Assembly: GCA_963764695.1 (NCBI GenBank)
Contig: CAVXTW010000001.1
Coordinates: 1,178,001-1,242,000 of the forward strand
Source of the DNA: DATFRY01 sp963764695
GTDB taxonomy: Bacteria > Myxococcota_A > Polyangia > Haliangiales > Haliangiaceae
Reading direction: 5' to 3'
Length of the DNA stretch: 64,000 bases
Below the pieces are notes generated by a model. It ran no database searches, was not told the origin of the DNA, and saw only the letters and a program-made list of their open reading frames with translations. Below are positions 20,312-33,448 of the stretch, one piece after another (position 1 is the first letter of the stretch; the number at the start of each line of letters is the position of its first letter). A program made the position numbers and the translations under genes.

Positions 20312-21667
20312 ATGACGGAAGCGGGCAAAGCGCAAGCGCAGCTCGCGGCTGAGACCGCCGCGGGTGGACCGCTCGGGCGACTGGTGCTCGATCTGTGGCA
20401 GCGAACGCGCATCGACTGGGGGTTCGCCTCTGACAGGCTCGCCGAGGCGTTCCGCCGCGAGCGCCGCCTGCGCTCGGATGAGCGCCGCTTCGCGTCGGAG
20501 ACGCTGTACGGAATGATCCGTCACCTGCGCAGGGTCGACGAGGCGCTCGCCGCCGGGGGCCTGCGCCCGGGCGGGGCGGCGCCGGATCGCGAGCGCCTGC
20601 TCGCCTACCTGGTGCTCGAGGTCGGCCTGGCCCCGCAAGACGCGGCGCAGCATGCGCGAGCCATCGACTGGCAGCGAGTGGCCACCATCGACGAGGTGCT
20701 GGCCCACGAGCGCGATCCGGCGCGCCGCATCGCGCGCATGCATTCGCTCCCCGACTGGCTGGCCCAGGCGCTGGTCGCCGAGCGCGGGGCGCAGGCCGCG
20801 ACCGAGCTGGCCGCGGCGCTCAACCAGCGGGCGCCGATGACGGTGCGCGCAAATCTCCTCGCCGGCAGCGCCGACGATCTGGTCGCCGAGCTGGGCCGCG
20901 CGGGGCTCACCGCGCACCGCGGACAGCTGGGCCCCGCGGCGGTGCTGGTCGACAGCCGCACCAACCTGTTCGGGCTCGACGCCTTTCGCGGGGGCCGCTT
21001 CGAGGCGCAGGACGAGGGCAGCCAGCTGATAGCCGAGCTGGTGGCGCCGCCGCCGCGCAGCCGCTCGGTCGACTACTGCGCCGGCGCGGGCGGCAAGTCC
21101 CTCGCGCTGGCCGCGCTCCTGGGCAACCGCGGGCGGGTGATCGCCTGCGACGTCGACGCGCGCAAGCTGGAGGAGCTGCGCCGCCGCGCGCGGCGGGCCG
21201 GCGCCACCAACATCCAGACCATCACGCTGGCGTCGGAGCCGGATGCGGCGATGCCGGCACCGCTGACCAAGGTCGAGGCAATCTGCGAGCGAGTGCTTGT
21301 CGACGCGCCGTGCACCGGCGTGGGCGCGCTGCGTCGCAACCCGGAGGCGCGCTGGCGGCTGGTGCCTGCCGATCTCGAGCGACTGCCCGCGCTGCAGCTG
21401 GCCATCGCGCGCCGCGCCGTCGACCTTGTCGCCCCTGGAGGTCGCCTCATCTATGCAACCTGCACCGTGCTGCGGTCCGAGAACCAGGGCGTGGTCGAAC
21501 GCCTGCTGGCCGAGCGGCCCGGCCTCGAGCTGGTCCCGATCAAGGATGTGTGGGGACAGGCGCGGGCCGAGCCAATCGTCGACTCGAGCGGCGTCTTTCT
21601 CGAGCTTCTGCCCCATCGGCATGGAACTGACGGATTCTTCGCCGCGGTGTTGCGCCGCCGCGCCTGA
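20312..21667 (+). CDS. rsmB: RsmB-like 16S rRNA (cytosine-5) methyltransferase
   Basis: The 451-residue protein joins an N-terminal NusB-like RNA-binding domain (about 20-150) to a Fmu/RsmB methyltransferase domain. Motifs seen are V-D-Y-C-A-G-A-G-G-K-S-L-A (SAM binding), D-A-P-C-T-G-V-G-A-L-R-R-N-P (catalytic Cys region) and I-Y-A-T-C-T-V-L (second Cys, product release). It should methylate a cytosine of 16S rRNA. Two starts are possible: ATG 20312 with no ribosome binding site, or GTG 20294 with GAGG six bases upstream; the GTG would overlap the divergent gdhA start. Confidence 0.9.
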   Translation: MTEAGKAQAQLAAETAAGGPLGRLVLDLWQRTRIDWGFASDRLAEAFRRERRLRSDERRFASETLYGMIRHLRRVDEALAAGGLRPGGAAPDRERLLAYLVLEVGLAPQDAAQHARAIDWQRVATIDEVLAHERDPARRIARMHSLPDWLAQALVAERGAQAATELAAALNQRAPMTVRANLLAGSADDLVAELGRAGLTAHRGQLGPAAVLVDSRTNLFGLDAFRGGRFEAQDEGSQLIAELVAPPPRSRSVDYCAGAGGKSLALAALLGNRGRVIACDVDARKLEELRRRARRAGATNIQTITLASEPDAAMPAPLTKVEAICERVLVDAPCTGVGALRRNPEARWRLVPADLERLPALQLAIARRAVDLVAPGGRLIYATCTVLRSENQGVVERLLAERPGLELVPIKDVWGQARAEPIVDSSGVFLELLPHRHGTDGFFAAVLRRRA

Positions 21668-21688
21668 GAATCAGGTAGGTTTCCGAAC

Positions 21689-23431
<1,743 letters not shown>

Positions 23432-23450
23432 CCGGGCCGGCGAGGAACAC

Positions 23451-23747
23451 ATGACCGCGACCGATCGCATCACGCTGGTTGTCCTCAACACCGACGGCAC
23501 CCGCGACAAGTTCACGCTCAGCTCCTGGGTCGGCATCCCGCGCAAGCACGAGCTCATGTGGATCGGCGACGAGCCGTACATGGTCATCGAGGTGGAGTAC
23601 GCGGTCTCCGAGGGCTTCTTCGGATCCCGCGCCATCGAGGCGGCCGGAGTCTACGTGCGCCGGCTCAACGAGGAGGAGCAGCAGGCGGTCGCCCGCCGGC
23701 TGGCCAACCCGGTCCGCGGCGAGGACGAGCAGCCCTTCCGGCCGTAG
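23451..23747 (+). CDS. Small conserved-looking cytoplasmic protein, unknown function
   Basis: The 98-residue protein starts at an ATG with GAGGAA upstream. The sequence alternates beta-like strands (I-T-L-V-V-L-N, H-E-L-M-W-I-G-D, Y-M-V-I-E-V-E-Y) with an acidic helix near the end and has no signal peptide. I do not recognise the family. It is 20 bases after the acetyltransferase stop and probably shares its transcript. Confidence 0.65.
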   Translation: MTATDRITLVVLNTDGTRDKFTLSSWVGIPRKHELMWIGDEPYMVIEVEYAVSEGFFGSRAIEAAGVYVRRLNEEEQQAVARRLANPVRGEDEQPFRP

Positions 23748-23757
23748 GCCGGGAGGA

Positions 23758-25005
23758 TTACTTCTTCACTGCCGTCAACTTGTTGCGGGCGGCGGCCAGG
23801 CGGCCCATGTAGAGCTCGAGGCCCGGGTCGCGGTTGCGGGCCGCGTGGCGGACGGCAAGCTCGTAGCTGCGCACCGCTTCGGCCATGTCGCCCTTCTTCT
23901 CGAGCGCTTCGCCCAGGCTGTCATAGGCGTTGGCGGAGTCGGGATAGAGCGACACGTTGCGGCGGAACACGGCGATGGCCTCATCCAGCTTGCCGCTGGC
24001 CATGAGCCGGTAGCCGAACAGGTTGACCTGGTTCTCCGGGACCGAGACCGGGATGTGGAAGCGGGCCGCCAGCGCCTGGTAGTGGCGCTCCATCTCTGCA
24101 AGCGAGGTGGCGTTTGCCGGCGCCGACCAGCCCTCGAACACCACCTCGAGCCCGCGGTAGGCGCCGCGGTGCACGATGCTGCCGTGATCCTCCTGGGCCA
24201 TCTCCTCGAAGCGCCAGCGCAGCCCGCGCGGCGCCCGCGAGCGCAGCATCTCGGCGTAGGCCCGGCCGCTGCCCACCATCTCCGGTCCCTCGTTGCCCAC
24301 GGTCACGTACAGCGCCTTGTCGAGGCTCGGGCGCGAGGCCAGGAGCGACTCGGTCCCGCGCTGGGCCAGGCGCTCGCCCCAGGCCAGGCTGGGGCTGATC
24401 GAGATCGCCGCGTCGAAGACGTCCGGCGCGCGGTTGAGCGCGTGCACCGCCAGCAGGCCGCCCAGCGAGTGGCCGATCAGCACCCGGTAGCGCGCCGTGG
24501 TGTAGCGGGCCTCGACCGCCGGGATGAGCTCGCGCTGCAGGAACTGGAGGAACCGATCCGCGCCGCCGCTGGTCGGGAACTGCGGCACGCGGGTCGGGGT
24601 GAAGTCGCGGGTCCGGTCGGTGTTGGTCAGGCCGACCACGATGGCGCGCGGCATGCGCCCCTGCGACATCATGAACTGGACCAGCCCGGTCACGTGGTGG
24701 AAGTGGGCGTCACCATCGAGCAGGTAGATGACCGGGTAGCGCGTGGTGCCCCCATCCGGCGGCGGCCGGTACACCATCAACACCCGGTCTTCGCCCAGGA
24801 TCTCGGAGTGCAGGGCCAGCCGCTCGCCGATGATGATCTCGTCGCGGGCGCTGGCCGCAGCCGGCGGGGCCGCCTCCTCGGCAGCCGGCCCGGGCGCCGC
24901 CGCCCGCGCTGGAGGCGCGGCCGCGCGGCCCGATCCGCAGCCGGCTGCAAGAATCGCGAGGCAGCTTGCGCTGCCGAGAAACGGCACCATGCCCCGTCTC
25001 ACCAT
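23758..25005 (-). CDS. Lipoprotein esterase (EstD/Fes-type alpha/beta hydrolase) with TPR tail
   Basis: The 415-residue product has a lipobox signal peptide (A-I-L-A-A-G-C-G) and an Ala/Pro-rich linker. The alpha/beta-hydrolase domain resembles putative esterases (PF00756): Y-P-V-I-Y-L-L-D-G-D, the nucleophile elbow I-G-H-S-L-G-G, and a His in E-D-H-G-S-I-V. The last 90 residues are a TPR-like pair (A-I-A-V-F-R-R-N-V-S-L-Y-P-D-S-A-N-A-Y) as in related esterases. Either ATG 25005 or ATG 24990 could be the start; both keep the signal peptide. Likely an outer-face ester or peptide-ester hydrolase. Confidence 0.85.
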   Translation of the reverse strand: MVRRGMVPFLGSASCLAILAAGCGSGRAAAPPARAAAPGPAAEEAAPPAAASARDEIIIGERLALHSEILGEDRVLMVYRPPPDGGTTRYPVIYLLDGDAHFHHVTGLVQFMMSQGRMPRAIVVGLTNTDRTRDFTPTRVPQFPTSGGADRFLQFLQRELIPAVEARYTTARYRVLIGHSLGGLLAVHALNRAPDVFDAAISISPSLAWGERLAQRGTESLLASRPSLDKALYVTVGNEGPEMVGSGRAYAEMLRSRAPRGLRWRFEEMAQEDHGSIVHRGAYRGLEVVFEGWSAPANATSLAEMERHYQALAARFHIPVSVPENQVNLFGYRLMASGKLDEAIAVFRRNVSLYPDSANAYDSLGEALEKKGDMAEAVRSYELAVRHAARNRDPGLELYMGRLAAARNKLTAVKK

Positions 25006-25166
25006 GAATACGAGGCTACCGAATGGTCGGGCCCGGATCCCATGACATGAGCTGTCCATCGGAGCGCACCGGCGCGCGAATGTTGCGCGTGCGAGCAGGC
25101 CTCGCGGCCTCGGGCCGGTCACGCGTTCCGGGCGCGACGGCGGTGTGATAGAACAAGCTGGCGCCG

Positions 25167-26501
<1,335 letters not shown>

Positions 26502-26516
26502 AAGGCGCGGTCCGCG

Positions 26517-27865
26517 CTACAGGGCGGTGTCGATCGTCGGTGCCGCCGGGCGCCGGTCCAGATTGTCGAGGATGGAGCGGCTGGCCGCGACGCGGCCGGG
26601 CACCGGGCGCGGATCGGTCCACTCGGCGATGTGGCAGAGCGGGCCGCCGACGCAGCGGCCGCCGACAAGGCGGGCGAAGTCGGCGTGGACGAACACCGCC
26701 AGCTCCGGCCCGGCCAGATCGCGCGCCGCGTCGAGCACGGTGCGGCGCTGGCCCGGCTGCGGCGCCGGCGCGACCGCCAGCAGCGCGTTGCCAATCTCCC
26801 AGGTGATGGTCATGCCGGCCGCGAGCAGCCGCGAGCGCGCCGCCTCGACCAGGTCGTCGAGTCGAATCGAGCGTGTCGTTGGAGCCGCCGCCGTCGGGCG
26901 GGCAGGCCACCACGTAGACCGCGGCGCACAGCACGTCAACCGGCTCGACCGCCATGGACGCGCCGTTGCCGGAGGCCGACCGCGCGGCGCAGCGCGGCCG
27001 CGGCTCGACCCGGCGAGGAGGGCCGCTCGGCCGGCTCCTTGGCCAGACACGACGCAATGACCTCGTCCACCTCCGGCGGCGCCGGGACCAGGTCGCTCAG
27101 GCGCGGCGGCGGCGCGTGCAGGTGCGCCTCGAGCAGGGCGGCCAGGTCGGGCAGCGAGAACGGCGGCCGGCCGGCGGCCATCTGGAACATCAGCACGCCC
27201 AGCGCGTACACGTCCACGCGCGTGTCGACCACCTGGCTGAGGATCTGCTCCGGCGCCATCGAGATCGGCGTGCCCATCGGCGAGGCCGTGGTCAGGACAT
27301 CGCCGGAGCTGGCCTCGTCGGCCAGGATCTTGGCCAGGCCGAAGTCGACAAGCACCGCCGACAGGCGCGGGCTCTGGCCGGACACGATCACGTTCTCGGC
27401 CTTGAGGTCGCGGTGGATCACGCCGCACGAGTGGGCGGATTCCAGCGCGTCGGCGATCTGGGAGACCAGGTCGACAACCTCGGTCCAGGGCAGGCGGCCG
27501 CGCGCCGACAGCTCGTCGGACAGCGGGCGCCCCTCGACCCACTCCATCACCAGATAAGGCCGGCCATCGGTGAGCGTCCCGTGATCGAGCACCGACACGA
27601 TGCGCGGATGGTCGAGCCGGCGGATCGCCTCCGCCTCGCGCCGGAACCGCGCCTGGACCCGCGGCGACGCGGCCAGGTCGCGGTGCAATACCTTCATCGC
27701 CACCGGCCGCTCGTCTTCCAGCCGGACCGCGCGGTAGAGCGACGCGAAGCCGCCCTCCGCCACCGCCTCCTCGACCGCGTAGGCGCCGACGATGGTGCCG
27801 ACCGGGATGAGATCCCGCTCGCGGCGCCCGCGCAGCCCCCGCTCTACTTGCGTGCGCGCCTGCAT
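26517..27865 (-). CDS. Ser/Thr protein kinase 1, two single-base frame breaks
   Basis: Joined across two breaks, the product is 448 residues. Residues about 25-290 form a Hanks-type kinase: G-G-F-A-S-L-Y, V-A-M-K-V-L (ATP Lys), I-H-R-D-L-K-A-E-N-V, V-D-F-G-L-A, M-A-P-E-Q. The tail of about 150 residues (V-E-P-V-D-V-L-C-A-A-V-Y to the TAG) resembles a degenerate nucleotide-cyclase-like regulatory domain. The first frame runs out at about 26966-26975 (G-G-C then an extra C) and the second at 26868 (CTC, extra G, ATT). Removing one base at each gives one continuous protein. The ATG at 27865 lies within the end of the upstream lipoprotein gene. No membrane helix is seen. Confidence 0.8.
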
Positions 27866-29344
27866 AGTCCCTGCTTCACTTGCTCCGGGGTCAGGAGAAT
27901 CGCACGCGTCGTGCAGGTAGATGGTCAGCGGCCACTTTCGCTTGTTGCCCAGCCCGTCCGGGCAGTCGTCATGGTCGATGTCGCCGAGCAGCGGGGCCTG
28001 ATCGAAGCGGTTGCAGAAGTTCGCGGGATGCTCGGCCGGGACCACGTACGCGTCGTCGAGCACCTGGATCCCGCACAGGTTCTCGAGCGAGCTGCCGCCG
28101 GGGCCCTGAACGGGCACGTTGGTGAGGCAGAAGCGCCCGTGAAGAGTGGCCTCGGCGTCGGTCCACGCCGGATCGGGGGCCGCCCAGGAATCCTCGAGGA
28201 AGAGGATGCGGTCGTCGCCGACCCCGGTGTGTTCCTTCGTCGACTTGCCGACGTGGATGATGTACTTGACCTGGTTCTTCTTGCCGCCGCCCTTGATCTC
28301 GACCTTGATGTTCGGGTTGTGCGTCTTCTCGTCGAACATGTTGCCGTAGACGCTTCCCTCTTCCTCCTTGAAGAAGTCCTTCACCTTGACCGGGAACGCG
28401 AAGGGCTTGGTCGAAAACACGCCCACCGCGCCGTCGAAGGGGGTGCTCTCGGTGACACCCGAGAGCATGGCGGTGAACACGCCCGACGGCGGGCAGATGA
28501 ACGTCGTCGCCGGCTCCTTTCCGCCGCAGGTGTCGTCGGCCGACTTGAGCCACCCGAGACCGCCGTCGTCGCAGCCGAACTCGTCGGTGCAGATACGGAG
28601 CACGGTGTCATCGACGGACCAGCCCAGCGGCGCGCCGCAGCCGGGCGAGGCACCGGCGCCGGCATCGACCGGGAAACCGGCCGTGCAGGTGCCGACGAAG
28701 ATGTAGTCCCGCGACCAGCCGCAGTTGCGCCCGGCGCCGCTCTCGCCCGCCGAGCAGCCGTCGTGGAGGCTGGGGATCGGGTTGCGCGCCGGGGTCGAAT
28801 CGAACACATCACCGGGGACCGGCCCGTTGATGCTGAACTGGGCCAGCTCCGGCCGCTCACCGCGCGGTGAGATCATGACCGGAGTACCGTGCGCGTTGGT
28901 GCGCGCCATGAGGCCGGCGGTGACCGCCTCCTGACCCTCGACGGTGGCCGGGTTGGTGTTCCACTTGGGATGCATGCCCATGGCACCTTCGGTCTTCTCG
29001 CCGCAGAACTCGACCGACTGCCCGGGCTCGAGCGCCGTCTCGATCAGGTAGCGCATGAACTTCTTGGTGCGCGTGTCGCACGGCAGCGAGGTCAGCTCCG
29101 GCGGCCCCAGGCCGGACCGGAACGTCTCGCTTGCGAGCGGCCACGTTCGAAGCGCCTGGACGTTGCCGGGCACGAACATGAGGCCGTTCATGACGATGTC
29201 GTCGTGCTTGATGCCGTTCATGACGATGTCCGGCTTCGCTACCAGCGCCGATCCGTCCTCGTCGAGCAGCCCGTCTTCGGGACCGACGTCCGCCGCACAC
29301 GCGGCAAGTAGGGTCGTACATACAACCACACACAGTCGGTTCAT
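27844..29344 (-). CDS. Cys-rich lipoprotein, probable frame break near the 3' end
   Basis: The start is certain: ATG 29344 with GGGAG six bases upstream, then a lipoprotein signal peptide with L-L-A-A-C-A. The mature part is about 460 residues, with two D-I-V-M-N-G motifs near the N-terminus, many Cys and Gly, and an Asp-rich C-terminus. No family is recognised. In the annotated frame there is no stop codon before the kinase, so the literal reading is a lipoprotein-kinase fusion. An extra base at 27901 (TGC, G, ATT) instead gives a natural end (I-L-L-T-P-E-Q-V-K-Q-G) and a TAG at 27844, overlapping the kinase ATG by 22 bases. I prefer this reading because a lipoprotein with an outer-face anchor and a cytoplasmic kinase cannot share one chain without a membrane helix. 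Confidence 0.6.
29183..29230 (-). repeat. Two exact 18-bp direct repeats in the lipoprotein gene
   Basis: The 18-mer GCCGTTCATGACGATGTC occurs at 29183-29200 and again at 29213-29230, 30 bases apart, and encodes the repeated D-I-V-M-N-G peptide. It sits just after the lipid-attachment region. Confidence 0.8.
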
Positions 29345-29778
29345 TCGCCACTCCCGATTAAAAGAGTTCCCGTGCCCGGTAATGAAGCAAACCGTGCGCC
29401 GCGTCCTTGCTGCTCGCACTTGCGGGGTTGCGCGTGTGTCTGTGGACGGCTCGTCAACAGGTCCCTGGGACGTGTGGTCTGCAGTTCCACTCACAATTCG
29501 CCTACATGCAGGGCAAGGTCGGATATTTGGCGCTGCCAGGCTCGGCTTCGTGCCGGCTCGCTCGCGCGCACGCCCCAGCCACTGCGCGCGCCGGAGCCTG
29601 TCTCCCGGCCAGGGCGGCGCGCGACGGCCCACAGGGCCAACTCGATCGCCGATCTCTTCATACGGAGCTTCGGCCAGGGCCTCCCCTTCGGCCGCTGCCC
29701 ACTCCGCGGGCGTCGCGCCTCGCCAGGACGAGGTCGACGATGCGTGCCAGCGCCGCGGGTCTTGGGCTCGTGTCCGGG
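29345..29778. other. 434-base gap between the lipoprotein start and the kinase 2 stop
   Basis: No convincing gene is visible on either strand. The part nearest the lipoprotein (29345-29400) is relatively A/T-rich, with TTTTAAT and CATTACC, and probably holds its promoter and ribosome binding site. The remainder is GC-rich with broken frames that look neither conserved nor secreted. Confidence 0.5.
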
Positions 29779-32700
29779 TTACCGGCCTTCTGGCGTGCCT
29801 CCCTGGCCGCTCGCGACCTCGCCGCGCGCGAGGTGGATGCGCGCGAGCAGGAGCGCGTCGTCGGTCAGGGCGTCGGGCCCGGAGAAGCGCGTCTGCAGCG
29901 GCCAGGGCGCGGTCGGCCAGCTTCAGCGCGGCGGCGAGGTCCCACTTCCAGTAGAGGGTCTCGGCCAGGTTGAGGTTGGCCATGCGCTCGAGGTGGGCCG
30001 CGCCGTGCCGGCGAGAGGCGTCGATGGCGCGGCGCAGATCGCTCCTCGGCCTCCTCCATGCGGTGCAGGCGGAGCCAGAGCAGGCGGCGGTTGACGTAGT
30101 GCACGGCCAGGTGCAGATCGTCGCCGGCCGCGATGCAGAAGCCGATGCCCTGGCGGAAGCGCTCCTCCGCCTCCGCGTGCCTGCCGCCGTAGGCGAGGTA
30201 CGCGCCCAGCATCAGGAGTGCGACGATGCGGGTCTCGTCGTCAGCACCGTCGGCGTCGGCGGCCTGGGCGAGGAGCTCCACCGCCTGGTCGAATCCGTCG
30301 AGCTCGCCCGGCGCTGCGGCCGAATGCGAGATGAGGCGAGCCGCCAGGCGCCCGTCGTCGAGCCCGCTGGCCAGCTCGCGCGCCCGCTCGGCGGCCTCCC
30401 GCGATTCGGCGTAGCGCACCAGCCAGTCGTGCGGCGATCGCCTCGTCCAGAAGGATGTCGGCGGCGGCCTTGCCGATCGCCGCGCGACATCGCGAGCTCG
30501 CGCGCCGGCCGACAGATCGGCCAGCGCCTCGTCGAAGCGCTGCAGCCTGTGTCGCGCCTGGCCGCGGCCGATGAGGCGCTTGTTCGCGGCGCGGGATCGC
30601 CGGCGCGGCAGGTGGGCGAGCGCCGCTGTCCACGCCAGCTCCGCCTCCATCATGTGGCCGTCTCGCGCGCTCGCCTCGGCAAGCGCGACCGATGCGCTCC
30701 ACGCTTTCTCCCTGTCGCCGATCGCCGCCGCGTGCTCGGCCAGGCGGTCGAAGCGGGGCTCGCGGCGGCCCTCCTCGACGGCCAGGGCGGCGCGGTGCAG
30801 CTGCTCGCGCTCGCCGGCTGGCGTGCAGGTCAGGATGCCCTGGCGCAGCATGCGGTGCTGGAAGCGCCAGCGGGTCGGCGAGACCGGCACGACGATGCTG
30901 GCCGCGACGAGGCGGTGCAGGCCGACGCGCCCGTCAACCCACTCGCCTGCCATCGCACGCTGGGCCGCCTCGACGTCGGCCAGGTCGACGTCGTCGCCCA
31001 GCACGGCGCACAGCCGCGCGAACAGGACCGTGGACGGCGGGACCTCGGCCAGCGCGCGCTCGGCCATGCGCTCGCCCAGCGGCGTGGACGAGAGGTGCAC
31101 CAGGTGATCGGCAGCGATGTAGATGCCGTCGGTGCCGGGCCGGGCGCGCAGGGCGCCGGAGTTGTGCAGCGCGAGGGCCAGCTCGACAAGGTGCAGCGGC
31201 ACTCCGCCGGACGCCTCGACCAGTCGGTCCATCACCGCCTCCGGCATGAACTCGGCGGCGAGCAGCTCGTGCAGCACGGCGGCGGCGTCGGCGTGGCCGA
31301 GCGGCGCCAGCTCCCAGCGCTCGGCGCGCAGCGCGCGCGCGTCCCAGCCGGGCCGCCGGCTCACCAGCTCGGGGACCGCCGCCACGCACACCCACGCCGA
31401 CGGCTGATCCAGGCTGGCCAGCTCGATGGCGTCGAGCGCCGCGCTGTCGGCGACGGCGGCGTCGTCGATCAGGATCGCCACCGGCGGCGGCCCGTTGCCC
31501 TGGCGCAGCGCCTCGGCCAGCGGCACGCCGCGCGTGATCGACAGATCGCGCGCCGACACCCGCGCCACCGGGCCGATGCCGCGCGCGCGCAGCTCGCTGG
31601 CCAGCTCGGCGAGAAAGCGCGTCTTGCCCGCACCCGGACCGCCCAGCACCGTGGCCAGACCCGGCCCGCGTCCGGCGTCGTCGGCCACCCGGGTCAGCAC
31701 CTCGGCGCGCCCGACAAGGGTCGGCTCGCGCGTCGCGGTCGGCGCGCCGGACGCGCCGGTCACGATCGCCAGCGTCGTCGGATCGAGCTCGCCGGCGGCG
31801 GTCGCGGTCAGCTGCGCGCGCGACTCGGCCAGCGCCGGCCGCTCGGCCCAGCCGAGGTCGTCGAGCGCCGGTCCGGCGCAGGCGAGGCGCTCGCCGCGGC
31901 GGCGGATGCGCAGCTCGGCCACGTGCACCACCGGATCCTCGATGCCGAGCGCGGCGCGCAGACGGTCGGCCAGGCGCAGCGCGGCCAGCACCGCGGTCGC
32001 CGCCGGACCGGGTGCCGGCAGCGCGATCACCAGTCGGTCGCCCTGGGCGCGGGCGAGGATCGCGCGCGCGCCCAGCGCGCGGTCGATGTCCACCACCGAG
32101 CGGCGCGAGCGCAGCGCGAGCAGCGCCACGCGGCGCGGGCTCGAGTCGGCCGGCAACGCCAGCGGGCGCTCGTCGGAGCCCTGGGCCAGCGCCGCGGTCA
32201 GCGCGGCGGCGAACTCGGTGGCGCGGGACGGGCGCTGCGACGGATCCTTGGCCAGGCAGCGCAGCATCACGTCGTCGGCCGCCTTGGGCACGTCGACGAA
32301 CGACGACAGGCGAGGCGGCTGCGTGGCCATGTGCGCGCTGCGGATGACCGCCGGCTCGCCGACGAACGGCGGCCGCGCGGCCAGCAGCTCGAACGCCATC
32401 ACGCCGAGCGCGTAGATGTCGGCGGCAGGGCCGATGGCGCGCAGCCCGGTGCACTGCTCCGGCGCCATGTAGCGGGGCGTGCCGAGCGCGGCGCCGTCCG
32501 CTGTCAGCGCCAGCGGGTCGACACCCGGCTCCTCGACCACCACGTCCTTGCCGCAGCGCAGCGCCGCGCCCAGGTCGAGCAGAGTCACGCGATCGTCGGG
32601 CCGCAGCACCACGTGATCCGGCTTGAGATCTCGATGCATCCAGCCGGCGTCGTGCAGGAGGTCGACCGTCATGGCCGACCGCCACAGCGCGTCGAGCTTC

Positions 32701-32993
32701 TCGTCCTGCGTCGCCTGCGTCACACTCGCGGAGCTGAGGGTCGTCCCCGACACCAGCTCCATGATCAGGGCAGGTCGCCCCTCAGGGGTGAGCTCGCGCC
32801 CGAGCAGGCGTGGAACCAGCGGCGGGCCCACCTCGGCCAGTGCAGCCGCTTCACGTTCGACCCGCGCTTCGGTCCCAGGAGCGAACACCTTCACGGCGAC
32901 CGGGTCGCCACTCTCGCCGAGCACGCCCCGGTACACCTCGGCAAACCCCCCGGTGCCGATGCGCGAAAGTCCAACCACACCCGGCACCTCCAT
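29779..32993 (-). CDS. Ser/Thr protein kinase 2 with AAA-type ATPase and TPR tail, five frame breaks
   Basis: Joined across breaks the protein is 1069 residues. Order: kinase domain (about 10-265; G-T-G-G-F-A-E-V-Y, V-A-V-K-V, H-R-D-L-K-P-D-H-V, D-L-G-A-A in place of D-F-G, Y-M-A-P-E-Q), a cyclase-like stretch (about 275-400), a P-loop ATPase (V-L-G-G-P-G-A-G-K-T near 440) as in PknK-type sensors, then TPR-like helices. The five extra bases lie at about 30491, 30478-30481, 30429, 30041 and 29899. The first three together restore the original frame, so a short stretch of wrong-frame peptide is bounded by conserved sequence. The joined end (L-Q-T-R-F-S-G-P-D-A) stops at TAA 29779. Likely a cytoplasmic stress or developmental regulator; exact role unknown. 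Confidence 0.8.
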
Positions 32994-33049
32994 CGCGCGT
33001 GATGATACTCCTCACGCGGTCGGAAACGGAGACGCGTGTCGCTCCCGAC

Positions 33050-33409
33050 TCACCCGAGGAGCCGGTCCACCGTCCCCAAGAGAGCATCCGGAGTGAACGG
33101 CTTGGGCAGGACTCCCTGCACGATCGCGGTGATATCGGGCGGGATGTGGCCGGGCTGGGCGGTCATGAGGACGACCGGGATGTCGGCCAGGAGCGGATCG
33201 GCGCGCATGCGGCGCACCAGCCCCGCGCCATCGAGGAGCGGCATCATCAGGTCGAGCAGGAGCAGATCCGGCGGGCGCTGCGCCATCCGCTCGAGCGCCG
33301 CCGCGCCGTTGACCGCGAGCTGCGCGTCGTGGCCGCGGTCGGACATCAGCTGCACCAGGACCTCGGCCAGTCCGTACTCGTCCTCGGCGATGAGGATGAG
33401 CTTTCTCAT
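33050..33409 (-). CDS. Single-domain response regulator (receiver)
   Basis: The 119-residue protein is one receiver domain with no output domain: D-E acidic pair in L-I-A-E-D-E-Y, the phosphate-accepting Asp in L-L-L-D-L-M-M-P (about residue 54), T in V-V-L-M-T-A, and K in V-L-P-K-P-F. The ATG at 33409 is preferred to a GTG two codons earlier. It lies 39 bases after the histidine kinase gene on the same strand, so the two form a pair. A signal relay to kinase 2, which begins 56 bases further on, is plausible but unproved. Confidence 0.92.
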   Translation of the reverse strand: MRKLILIAEDEYGLAEVLVQLMSDRGHDAQLAVNGAAALERMAQRPPDLLLLDLMMPLLDGAGLVRRMRADPLLADIPVVLMTAQPGHIPPDITAIVQGVLPKPFTPDALLGTVDRLLG

Positions 33410-33448
33410 GCACACCGCGCCGCCGGGCGCGCCGGCGCGCGGAGCAGC

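Noticed and set aside
26517..32993. Kinase and lipoprotein genes as plain pseudogenes
   Set aside because: The breaks are all single extra bases, with no stops or deletions and intact motifs on either side, which does not look like ordinary decay.
29970..33002. 1010-codon open frame on the plus strand opposite kinase 2
   Set aside because: Composition (His/Arg/Gln-rich, no motif) is that of an antisense shadow.
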